A stretch of 23,733 nt of DNA from JBBSMX01 sp038232935 (GTDB lineage Bacteria; Bacteroidota; Rhodothermia; Rhodothermales; JANQRZ01). Below, piece after piece: positions 15,047 through 22,188 of the stretch. A program made the translations under genes and the position numbers. Each line of letters opens with the position of its first letter. Positions within the stretch are counted from its first letter, which is position 1. The notes under the pieces were generated by a model. The model searched no databases. It saw only the letters and a program-made list of their open reading frames with translations, and had not been told where the DNA came from. Location of the stretch: assembly GCA_038232935.1 (NCBI GenBank), contig JBBSMX010000057.1:1-23733 (forward strand), given 5' to 3'.

Positions 15047-15438
15047 AGGGGAACGCGGTTAGAGCAGAGGGCAGGATGGATGGGGTGGCGAGGAAGGGGA
15101 GTTCGGGCGTGGCTTTGACTCGACCCCTGAGTCACCTTCCACGCGCCCCGGCTCCCTCACGCCCCCACGCTTTGCGGTAAGGGGAGCGACACGATACGCC
15201 TGCGGCTCCGGTCGTGGAGAGCGTCGGCCGTGGGTTACTCCAAAAGGCCTACTGCCATCGCCCCACGACCTCGCGGCTCGGCCGACGCGGCCAGGGCTAG
15301 AGAAGAGTAAAGACGTTTGTTTTTAATCGCACTACGTGTTATCTACCGAAATCTATTGTCCATTGACTACCGAGAGAGCGGGCTCACCGGGGGGCGGGCT
15401 CGTGTTTTCGCGCAGAATGGCTGCGCAGTTCAGGCTTC
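15047..15438. other. Long intergenic region with interlocked inverted repeats and an AT-rich patch
   Basis: I find no coding region in these 392 nt on either strand. GGTCGTGG (15210-15217) and GCGTCGGCCG (15221-15230) are perfectly complementary to CCACGACC (15263-15270) and CGGCCGACGC (15279-15288) in interlocking order, so the RNA of either strand could fold as a pseudoknot. 15300-15360 is markedly AT-richer and contains TTTG followed after 20 nt by TATCTACC, a weak promoter candidate for the frame starting at 15439. The region is also the 5' side of threonine synthase on the minus strand. Confidence 0.5.
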
Positions 15439-15579
15439 ATGCGCACCTGCTTCATTCCTCTCCTGCTAGCCTGCCTCGGCTCGGCGTCTCCCGGCATCGC
15501 CCAGGACGCAGGTGCGCCGCTGCATCCCGACGCGCTGCGGCAGGCCGAGGTGCGGCCCCCCGCTCCGCCCCGGTTCGAG
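15439..15579 (+). pseudogene. Start of a secreted-protein gene cut off by a transposase fragment
   Basis: The frame begins MRTCFIPLLLACLGSASPGI, a signal peptide ending around AQDAG, followed by about 25 residues of mature protein (HPDALRQAEVRPPAPPRFE). From about 15580 the sequence is the reverse strand of a transposase gene, and the open frame to 15714 is only its shadow. The original gene cannot be identified from the surviving 47 codons. It may have been a periplasmic or T9SS-exported protein. The junction marks the lost end of the insertion sequence. Confidence 0.55.
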
Positions 15580-15822
15580 TCGTACACCCTCGTCGTCGTG
15601 GAGCCCCTCGGGGCTGTCGGCCTCGAAGCGGTCGAGCCACTTGTACACCGTGTCGTCGGTGCACTCGAACACGGCCATGACGTCCTGCACGGTGTAGCGG
15701 CGGGCCGAGAGTAAGATCATCCGGGCGCGCTCGGCGACGCGCCCGACCTCCTGCTGGGTCATGCGTTGGAGCTCGGCGGCTTCGGCTTCGGTCAGCGTGC
15801 GGACGTAGCGGCGGTAGTACAC
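15580..15822 (-). pseudogene. Truncated IS630-type transposase, N-terminal part only
   Basis: Reading from 15822 on the minus strand, the product starts MYYRRYVRTLTEAEAAELQR and continues with VAERARMILLSARRYTVQDVMAVFECTDDTVYKWLDRFEADSPEGLHDD, the N-terminal helix-turn-helix of one group of IS630-family transposases. The frame runs on to 15466, but after ~80 residues it enters the signal-peptide gene on the other strand. The whole catalytic domain (three acidic residues) is absent, so it is not functional. It differs clearly from the transposase at 7465-8423, so the two come from different elements. I could not locate its terminal repeat with confidence between 15823 and 15900. Confidence 0.75.
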
Positions 15823-15887
15823 GGTGGGGTCAAGTCTGCGGGAAGGGCTCGGCTCGGTGTACGGGGGCGGGGCGGAATCCTTCCAGA

Positions 15888-15899
15888 CGTAGTTCTACG
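15888..15899. promoter_or_regulatory. Palindrome CGTAG-TT-CTACG upstream of the hybrid regulator gene
   Basis: CGTAG (15888-15892) and CTACG (15895-15899) flank TT. The site is 65 nt before the ATG at 15965. It equals the core of the ArsR-gene operator (13268-13279) apart from one central base. Confidence 0.35.
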
Positions 15900-15964
15900 G
15901 ACCTACTTAGTCGGCTGAAGAGGCGTAATATCAGCTCTCTGGCTCGCCATCCGGGCTCGCCACT

Positions 15965-18900
15965 ATGGAGGGCACGGTGATCCACGTTGGAGCGGGAATC
16001 TTGAGGCAGCTCGCCTTGTCAGGGCTCGCGCTCTGGCTATGCCTGACGCTGGCGGCGGCACAGGCGCCCGAGGTGATCGTGCGCTTCGAGGCCCTGCGCC
16101 GCTTCGAGGACGTGCGCCCGGACCGGGTGGCCTTCCGGCACCTCACCATCGAGGAGGGGCTGTCGCAGAACGCCGTCTACGCCCTCCTCCAGGACCGGCA
16201 GGGGTTCCTGTGGGTCGGCACGAAGGACGGGCTCAACCGGTACGACGGCTACGCCTTCACGGTCTTTCGCCACGACCCCTTCGATCCGGCCACGCTCTCG
16301 AGCAGCTACGTCACCGCCCTCCTCGAGGACAAGCAAGGGCACCTCTGGGTCGGCACGCAGGATGGCGGGCTGAACCGGCTGGAGCGGGCCACCGCCACCG
16401 CCGTCAGATACACTCACGGCCCGGGGTTCCGGATCACGGCCCTCGCCGAGGACGCGCGCGGCGATCTCTGGATCGGCACGGCCGGTGGGGGCGCGTATCG
16501 CTTGGCCCGGACTGACATCGGGGAGCCCGGGGCGGCATTCGAGCGCTTCGCTCACGCGGCCGGCGACCCGCGCAGCCTCAGCGACGACCGCGTCACGTCC
16601 GTGCTGGCCGACCGCCGGGGCGGCGTCTGGATCGGCACCGAGGCCGGCTTGAACCGCCTCGGTGCGGCGGGGCGCGGCTTCGTGCGCTACACCTCACGTC
16701 CGGGCGACCCCGGCGGCCTGTCCGACGGCTTCGTCACGGCCCTCGCCGAGGCCCGCGACGGCACGATCTGGGTCGGTTCGCCCCTCGGGCTGGACCGGCT
16801 CGTGGACGCTCGCGCCGGGCGCTTCACCTCGTACCCCTACCCGACGCAGGTGCAGCGGCGAGGCTACGGTTGGGACGCGATCCGCCAGATCGGCGAGGAC
16901 CCTGCGGGCCGCCTCTGGCTGGCCACCGCCGACGGGCTGGTGCGCTTCGACCCGGCGACGGCGGCCTACACCTCGTTCCGGCACGACCCCTCGGATCCAC
17001 ACAGCATCAGCGGCAACCTCCTCACGGCGCTCCTGTGGGACCGCACGGGCGTCCTGTGGGTGGGCGCGAACGGCTATGGCATCAACCGCTACGACGCCAA
17101 GACGGCTCGCTTCCAGACGATCCGCCGGCCGCCCGACCTCACCTCGCGGTGGGACGGCTTCAGCATCCGCGCCCTGTTCGAGGACGCCGAGGGCTACGTC
17201 TGGATGAGCGCCGGGGTGCTCTACCGCTACGACCCCCGCACCGGCACCCTCGTCAGCTTCGAGTCCACCTCGGATCGGCCCTCCGACTTCGGTAACACTG
17301 GCGTCTGGTCCATCGTCCAGGATAGCCGGGGTGCCCTCTGGTTCGGCTCCTACGAGGGGCTGTTCCGTTACGACCCGGTGGCCGGGCGTACTCGGCAGTA
17401 CGCGCACAACCGCGCGCGCCCGGGCGGCCTGCCCGAGAAAATGGTCTACGGCGTCTTCGAGGACCGCCGGGGCGCGATCTGGGCCGTGACGGCGCACTTC
17501 ATCAGCCGCCTCGACGACGCGGCGACCGGCCGTTTCACGTCGTACCGCCACACGCCCTCGGCGGCGACCGACGCGGGCGAGGCGCTCTTCCCCTCGCTCC
17601 ACGAGGACGCGCGGGGGCACTTCTGGATGGCGACGGAGGCCGGGCTCGTTCGCTTCGACCCACGCACCGGCGCCGTCCGGCGCTACCGCACGGACCCGGC
17701 GGACCCGAACAGCCTCAGCCACGACCAAGTGCGTGCGATCTGTCCAGACCCCCGCGATCCGGAGCGCATCCTCTGGCTCGGCACGGCCGGCGGCGGCCTC
17801 AACCGCTTCGATATCCGTACCGGGACGTTCACCCGCCTTACCGAGCGCGACGGCCTCCCCAACAACGTCGTCTACGCCGTGCTGCCCGACGGGCACGGGC
17901 GCCTCTGGCTGAGCACCAACCGGGGCCTCGCCCGGTACGACCCGCAGACCGGCGAGATCAAGGCGTACGACGCCCGCGACGGCCTCCAGAGCAACGAGTT
18001 CAACGCCGGGGCTTACTTCCGCGCCCCCGACGGGCGGCTCTACTTCGGCGGCATCCACGGCGTGAGCAGCTTCGACCCCGCCGCCTTCACGGACAACCCG
18101 CACGTCCCGTCCGTCGTGCTCACCGGCTTCCGCCGAGCCGGTCAACCGGAGGTGCCCGGCGCGCCGGGCGGCGCGCTCGCCCGCGCCATGTCGGCCACCG
18201 ACACGCTCCGGCTCTCCTACCGCGACAACGTCTTCACGTTCGAGTTCGCCGCCCTCGACTTCTCCGCGCCCGAGAAGAACCGCTACGCCTTCCGCATGGA
18301 GGGCTTCAATACGGACTGGATTAGTGCGGGGGCAAACCGCTCGGCCACGTACACGAACCTCCCGCCGGGGCGCTATACCTTCCGCGTGCGCGGCACGAAC
18401 AGCGACGGCGTCTGGAACGAGGAGGGCACCTCGGTGGCCGTCTTCATCGCGCCGCCGCCGTGGCGGACGTGGTGGGCGTATACAGGCTACGTCCTCCTCG
18501 CCCTCGGCGCGGTCTGGACGGTCACCCGCTACCGCCGCAACCGCCTGCTCCTCAAGCACCGCGTGGAGATCGATCGGCTCGAGGCCGAGAAGCTCCGCGC
18601 GCTCGAGCGGATCGAGGGCGAGAACCTCCGCGAGCTCGACCACGCCCGGAGCCGGTTCTTCGCCAACGTCAGCCACGAGTTCCGGACCCCGCTCACGCTC
18701 ACGCTCGGCCCCCTCGACGACCTCAAGGCCGGCCTCTACGGCCCGCTCGCCGCGCCCATGGCCGCCCAGGTCGACCTCGCCCGCCGCAACGCCCGCCGTG
18801 TGCTCGACCTCATCGAGCAGATCCTCGACGTGGCGCGCCTCGAAGCCGGGCGGATGCCGCTCCGCGCCCGCCGCCTCGACCTCGGCACGTTCGTCACGGG

Positions 18901-20293
18901 CGTCGCGCAGGGGTTCGGCCCGCTGGCCGAGCGGAAGGGGATCGCCCTCGACGTGCAGGTCCCGGACGAGGGCGCGGGGTCGGAGGCAGCGGTGTGGGCG
19001 GACCCGGAGCACCTCCAGAAGGTCGTTTCCAACCTGCTCTCGAACGCGCTCAAGTTCACGCCCGAGGGCGGGGCCGTCCGCGTCACCGTTGCCGCCGAAG
19101 AGGGGGCCGTCCGCCTCGCCATCCGCGACAGCGGCCCCGGCATCCCGGCCGCCGACCTCCCCCACGTCTTCGAGCGGTTCTACCGCGTGGACGAGTCGGC
19201 CGCGCGGATGCAGCCGGGGACGGGGATCGGGTTGGCCCTCGTGAAGGAGCTCGTGGACCTCCATGGCGGCACCATCGAGGTCGAGAGCGAGGCGGGGTTC
19301 GGGAGCCTGTTCATGGTCGCGCTCCGGCGGGGGCGCGACCACCTCCGGCCGGAAGACGTCGTCGAAGACGGCGAGGGCCAGCCGCTCTATGGGCTGCCGG
19401 CGCTGGCCGTCGCCGCCCTCGCGCCCGACGAGGTCAGCGGCGACGGCGCGCTCGACGGGGGAGGGGAGGACTCGGGCGACGAGGAGCACTCGGACGACGA
19501 GGACGTGACGACGGTGCTCGTCGTCGACGACAGCGCCGAGATCCGGGCCTACGTCCGCCGCCACCTCGGAGGCTCAGGCAAAGCCGGCGGCTACCGCGTG
19601 GTGGAGGCGGCCGACGGGGCGGAGGGGCTGGCGAAGGCGCGGGCGCTCCTGCCCGACCTCGTCCTCTCCGACGTCATGATGCCGGGGATGGACGGGTTCG
19701 CCCTCTGCCGCGCCCTCAAGGCCGACGCCGAGACGGACTTTATCCCCGTCGTCCTCCTCACGGCGCGGGCCGAGGCCGAGGACCGGCTCGCAGGGCTCGG
19801 CGAGCACGCCGACGACTACCTCACGAAGCCGTTCGACGTGCGGGAGCTGCGGGTGCGCGTGGACAACCTCATCGCGAGCCGGCGGCGGCTGCGCGAGCGG
19901 TTCGCCTCCGGGGCGGCGTGGTCCGGTTCGGACGGCGGGCTGCACCCGGCGCCGGTGGAGGTGGACTCGGCCGACGCGGTGTTCCTCGAACGGGTGCGCG
20001 GCGCGGTGGAGGCGCACCTCGGCGACGAGGACTTCACCGTCGAGCGGCTGGCCGATGCCGTGGGCGTGAGCCGGGGCCACCTCCACCGGCAGCTCAAAGC
20101 GCTCGCGGGGCAGGCGCCGTCAGAGGCGATCCGGACGATGCGGCTGGAGCGGGCGGCACAGCTGCTGGCGGCGCGGGCCGGGACGGTGAGCGAGGTGGCC
20201 TACGCCGTAGGGTTCAAGAGCGTGGCGCACTTCTCGAACAGCTTCGAGATGGACTTCGACTGCCGCCCGTCGGCGTACCCGGCCGAGTCGTAG
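15965..20293 (+). CDS. Hybrid two-component system (periplasmic propeller, histidine kinase, receiver, AraC-type HTH)
   Basis: A 1442-residue one-chain sensor and regulator. A signal/anchor segment lies near 14-33. Residues ~60-700 hold about 14 propeller motifs of the two-component regulator type (for example LLQDRQGFLWVGTKDGLNRYD-like units), predicted periplasmic. A Y_Y_Y domain (~755-825) and a transmembrane helix (~836-857) follow. The kinase has the phospho-acceptor His904 in FFANVSHEFRTP, an N-box LLSNALKFTPEGG, and GPGIP plus GTGIGLALVK. A 35-residue acidic linker leads to a receiver with Asp1236 (VLSDVMMPGMDG) and Lys1288 (TKPFD). The C-terminal ~105 residues are an AraC-type DNA-binding domain. 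Such proteins in Bacteroidota usually sense glycans and activate adjacent genes. No SusC/D or glycosidase gene is nearby, so the ligand is unknown. A two-part direct repeat at 20372-20409 is a candidate target. Confidence 0.95.
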   Translation: MEGTVIHVGAGILRQLALSGLALWLCLTLAAAQAPEVIVRFEALRRFEDVRPDRVAFRHLTIEEGLSQNAVYALLQDRQGFLWVGTKDGLNRYDGYAFTVFRHDPFDPATLSSSYVTALLEDKQGHLWVGTQDGGLNRLERATATAVRYTHGPGFRITALAEDARGDLWIGTAGGGAYRLARTDIGEPGAAFERFAHAAGDPRSLSDDRVTSVLADRRGGVWIGTEAGLNRLGAAGRGFVRYTSRPGDPGGLSDGFVTALAEARDGTIWVGSPLGLDRLVDARAGRFTSYPYPTQVQRRGYGWDAIRQIGEDPAGRLWLATADGLVRFDPATAAYTSFRHDPSDPHSISGNLLTALLWDRTGVLWVGANGYGINRYDAKTARFQTIRRPPDLTSRWDGFSIRALFEDAEGYVWMSAGVLYRYDPRTGTLVSFESTSDRPSDFGNTGVWSIVQDSRGALWFGSYEGLFRYDPVAGRTRQYAHNRARPGGLPEKMVYGVFEDRRGAIWAVTAHFISRLDDAATGRFTSYRHTPSAATDAGEALFPSLHEDARGHFWMATEAGLVRFDPRTGAVRRYRTDPADPNSLSHDQVRAICPDPRDPERILWLGTAGGGLNRFDIRTGTFTRLTERDGLPNNVVYAVLPDGHGRLWLSTNRGLARYDPQTGEIKAYDARDGLQSNEFNAGAYFRAPDGRLYFGGIHGVSSFDPAAFTDNPHVPSVVLTGFRRAGQPEVPGAPGGALARAMSATDTLRLSYRDNVFTFEFAALDFSAPEKNRYAFRMEGFNTDWISAGANRSATYTNLPPGRYTFRVRGTNSDGVWNEEGTSVAVFIAPPPWRTWWAYTGYVLLALGAVWTVTRYRRNRLLLKHRVEIDRLEAEKLRALERIEGENLRELDHARSRFFANVSHEFRTPLTLTLGPLDDLKAGLYGPLAAPMAAQVDLARRNARRVLDLIEQILDVARLEAGRMPLRARRLDLGTFVTGVAQGFGPLAERKGIALDVQVPDEGAGSEAAVWADPEHLQKVVSNLLSNALKFTPEGGAVRVTVAAEEGAVRLAIRDSGPGIPAADLPHVFERFYRVDESAARMQPGTGIGLALVKELVDLHGGTIEVESEAGFGSLFMVALRRGRDHLRPEDVVEDGEGQPLYGLPALAVAALAPDEVSGDGALDGGGEDSGDEEHSDDEDVTTVLVVDDSAEIRAYVRRHLGGSGKAGGYRVVEAADGAEGLAKARALLPDLVLSDVMMPGMDGFALCRALKADAETDFIPVVLLTARAEAEDRLAGLGEHADDYLTKPFDVRELRVRVDNLIASRRRLRERFASGAAWSGSDGGLHPAPVEVDSADAVFLERVRGAVEAHLGDEDFTVERLADAVGVSRGHLHRQLKALAGQAPSEAIRTMRLERAAQLLAARAGTVSEVAYAVGFKSVAHFSNSFEMDFDCRPSAYPAES

Positions 20294-20371
20294 GGTCGGC
20301 CACGCGAGGGGGCGGTATCGGAGCGGGCGTGCCGTGGTGTGGGCGTCGGAAATCGTCGTTTTCAGGTCTCA

Positions 20372-20409
20372 TGTGACGTAGAGACAACAGATTGTGACGT
20401 ACGTGCAAC
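20372..20409 (+). promoter_or_regulatory. Direct repeat TGTGACGTA-N4-CAAC spaced 21 bp, candidate AraC-type binding site
   Basis: TGTGACGTA-N4-CAAC occurs at 20372-20388 and again at 20393-20409, a shift of exactly 21 bp (two helical turns), with 13 of 17 positions identical. AraC-family and many other activators bind direct repeats with this spacing. It lies 79 nt past the stop codon of the gene encoding the AraC-domain regulator. Confidence 0.55.
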
Positions 20410-20431
20410 GCGCGTTCGGCCGCTACGCCGC

Positions 20432-20491
20432 ATGTTGTGGGCAGTCAACGACGGGTTCGCACAGCCACGGCAGCTGACGTTGGTCCGCTAG
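20432..20491 (+). pseudogene. Possible 3' remnant of a T9SS cargo gene
   Basis: The frame ends DGFAQPRQLTLVR and a stop, echoing GSFVGTQRLTLVK of the cargo protein at 10030-12054 and GSFVATQRVTVVR of the split YVTN gene. It is followed at a similar distance by a hairpin with the same 11-nt left arm as the one at 12068. Only about 12 residues resemble the sorting domain, so this may be chance; the shared context is what makes it credible. Confidence 0.35.
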
Positions 20492-20507
20492 CCGCTGCGC
20501 TGCGGGA

Positions 20508-20539
20508 GGCGGGGCGCGCTGTGGTGGTCGCGCCCCGCC
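20508..20539 (+). terminator. Perfect 11-bp GC hairpin after the cargo remnant
   Basis: GGCGGGGCGCG at 20508-20518 pairs perfectly with CGCGCCCCGCC at 20529-20539 around a 10-nt loop. It is 16 nt past the stop of the short frame. No U-tract follows. Confidence 0.55.
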
Positions 20540-20602
20540 GCCTGTGGCGATCCCGATCCCCGCACTCGACCCCATCCGCACTCGACCCCGTCCCCCGCCG
20601 CC

Positions 20603-20989
20603 ATGGAGGCCCCGCCGCTCCCCGCCACCCTGCAGATCCTCGTCGCCGACGACGACGCGGACATGCGGCTCTACCTCACCGGCTGCCTGCGTGGCTTCGG
20701 GCTGGCTGCCCTCACCGTCACCGAAGCGGGCAACGGACGGGACGCGCTCCTCCTCGCCCGCACCCTCACCCCCGACCTCATCATCAGCGACATGCTGATG
20801 CCCGGCCTCGACGGCCTCGCGCTCTGCCGCGCCCTCAAAGCCGACGCCGCGACCGCGGCCATCCCGTTCCTCCTCGTCAGCGGCGAGACGAGCGGGCCGC
20901 CGCCCTGCGCCGACGGCTTCCTCGAGAAGCCCTTCAACGCGGCCGGGCTCCGCGTGCACGTCGATCGCCTGCTCGCCCACCGCGCCTGA
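20603..20989 (+). CDS. Stand-alone response regulator receiver domain (CheY-like)
   Basis: A 128-residue single receiver domain with no output domain. ILVADDDADMRLYL provides the acidic metal-binding cluster, Asp63 in LIISDMLMPGLDG is the phospho-acceptor, LLVSGE supplies the switch Ser/Thr, and Lys109 in LEKPF completes the site. It can receive phosphate from a histidine kinase but must act through protein contact. It sits 309 nt after the hybrid kinase-regulator gene, with which it shares the MPGxDGxALCRALKADA region closely, suggesting that its receiver was copied from that of the larger protein or a relative. The partner kinase is not proven. It is preceded by the hairpin at 20508-20539, so it is probably transcribed independently. 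Confidence 0.92.
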   Translation: MEAPPLPATLQILVADDDADMRLYLTGCLRGFGLAALTVTEAGNGRDALLLARTLTPDLIISDMLMPGLDGLALCRALKADAATAAIPFLLVSGETSGPPPCADGFLEKPFNAAGLRVHVDRLLAHRA

Positions 20990-21033
20990 CCCGTTCTGCA
21001 TCCCTCGTGTTCACTCCAACAACCCGAACCGTC

Positions 21034-22131
21034 ATGAAACGCTTCCTGCTCTCCCTCCTGGTTCTCCTCCTCACGGTGCCGCTCGCCCAGGCGCAGCGGA
21101 TGCCCGTGACCACGACCTCCGACGCCGCGCGCGTCCACTACGTCCGAGGCGTAGACGCCCTCGCCAACATCTCCGGGCACGCGCTCGCCCACTTCGATGC
21201 GGCCCTCGCGGCCGACCCCTCGTTCGCGATGGCCCACCTGTACCGCGCCGCCGCGACGACTAATGGACGGGACGAGCACATGCGCCAGGCGACAACCCTT
21301 GGCGCGCGCGCCTCGGAGGCCGAGCGCCAGCAGATCGAGGCGTACGCGGCCAACCTGCGCGGCGACCACGACCGCGAGATCGCCCTGTACACGACGATTG
21401 CTGAGCGTTACCCGAGCGATCCGCTCCCGATGCTCATCGTCGCCAACACGGAGATGGGCCGCGGCCGCTTCGCCGAGGCCGTCGCCGCGGGACGGCGCGC
21501 GCTCACCGCCGACCCTGCCTTCGCCCCGGCGTACAACACGATCGGCTACGCCGAGGTCGCACGCGGGGACCTGGCCGCTGCCGAGGCTGCCTTCCGCGAC
21601 TACATCCGCCTCGCGCCCGACGAGGCCAACCCGTACGACTCCTTCGGCGAGTTCTACCTCAACCAGGGCCGACTCGATGAGGCGGAGGCGCAGTTCGAGA
21701 TGGCGCTCACGAAGGACCCGGGGTTCGACGTCAGCCGCACCAACCTCGCCCGCATCGGCATTGAGCGGAGCGACCTCCGCTTCGAGCAGGCCGTTGCGGC
21801 CGGCGACGCCGACGCCATCGCGGCACTCTACACGGAGAACGCGGTGATCCTCCCGCCGGACAGCCCGCCGATCACGGGGCGCGCCGCTATCCGCGAGTAC
21901 ATGGCCGGCCTCGTCGCAGCAGGTATTGACGGCGTGGACATCGAGACGGTCGAGGTAGTCCGCTTCGACGACATGGCTGTCGAGCGCGCCAACCTGACGA
22001 TCAGTGTCGGCGGCGAGGTCGTGGAGGAGGGCAAGTCCCTCGTGCTGTGGCGGCTCGTGGGCGACGAGTGGCTCTACGTCCGCGACATGTGGAGCGCGAA
22101 CGCGCCCGCGCCGACGGACGGCACCCACTGA
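21034..22131 (+). CDS. Secreted TPR protein with C-terminal SnoaL/DUF4440-like domain
   Basis: The 365-residue product starts with a signal peptide (MKRFLLSLLVLLLTVPLAQA). Residues ~25-245 are tetratricopeptide-like helical repeats, clearest in PAFAPAYNTIGYAEVARGDLA and the following AEAAFRDYIRLAPDEANPYDSFGEFYLNQGRLDEAEAQF unit. The C-terminal ~105 residues (from FEQAVAAGDADAIAALYTENAVILPPD) form an NTF2/SnoaL-like fold of the DUF4440 group, which usually binds small molecules. TPR segments bind proteins or peptides. The fusion suggests a periplasmic protein of unknown role. The ATG at 21034 begins the signal peptide; a much longer in-frame extension is rejected. It heads a run of four genes for exported proteins with gaps of 57, 42 and 48 nt, likely one operon. 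Confidence 0.85.
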   Translation: MKRFLLSLLVLLLTVPLAQAQRMPVTTTSDAARVHYVRGVDALANISGHALAHFDAALAADPSFAMAHLYRAAATTNGRDEHMRQATTLGARASEAERQQIEAYAANLRGDHDREIALYTTIAERYPSDPLPMLIVANTEMGRGRFAEAVAAGRRALTADPAFAPAYNTIGYAEVARGDLAAAEAAFRDYIRLAPDEANPYDSFGEFYLNQGRLDEAEAQFEMALTKDPGFDVSRTNLARIGIERSDLRFEQAVAAGDADAIAALYTENAVILPPDSPPITGRAAIREYMAGLVAAGIDGVDIETVEVVRFDDMAVERANLTISVGGEVVEEGKSLVLWRLVGDEWLYVRDMWSANAPAPTDGTH

Positions 22132-22188
22132 CCCACACGGGGCCGGGGCGCACCCGCTCCGGCCCCCTCACCGCTACTCCCTACGACC

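Larger units (their letters stand above)
20294..20602. other. Intergenic region after the hybrid regulator: direct-repeat site, remnant of cargo gene, hairpin
   Basis: These 309 nt contain no full gene. In order they hold a 21-bp-spaced direct repeat (20372-20409), a short frame ending like a T9SS sorting domain (20432-20491) and a strong GC hairpin (20508-20539). The sequence around 20345-20405 is AT-richer than its surroundings. Confidence 0.5.

Noticed and set aside
15047..15335. Known regulatory RNA (cobalamin, TPP, T-box, tmRNA, SRP, RNase P) upstream of thrC
   Set aside because: None of the consensus boxes I know for these RNAs could be found on either strand; only the interlocked repeats are reported.
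16694..19564. A 956-codon open frame on the minus strand opposite the hybrid regulator gene
   Set aside because: It is a shadow in GC-rich DNA: its product is Arg/Glu/Asp/Val-rich low-complexity sequence without domains, and the plus strand has a continuous, domain-rich protein.
20437..21033. Long N-terminal extension of the TPR-SnoaL protein
   Set aside because: It overlaps the receiver gene in another frame and encodes Arg/Pro-rich sequence; a proper signal peptide starts at the ATG at 21034.
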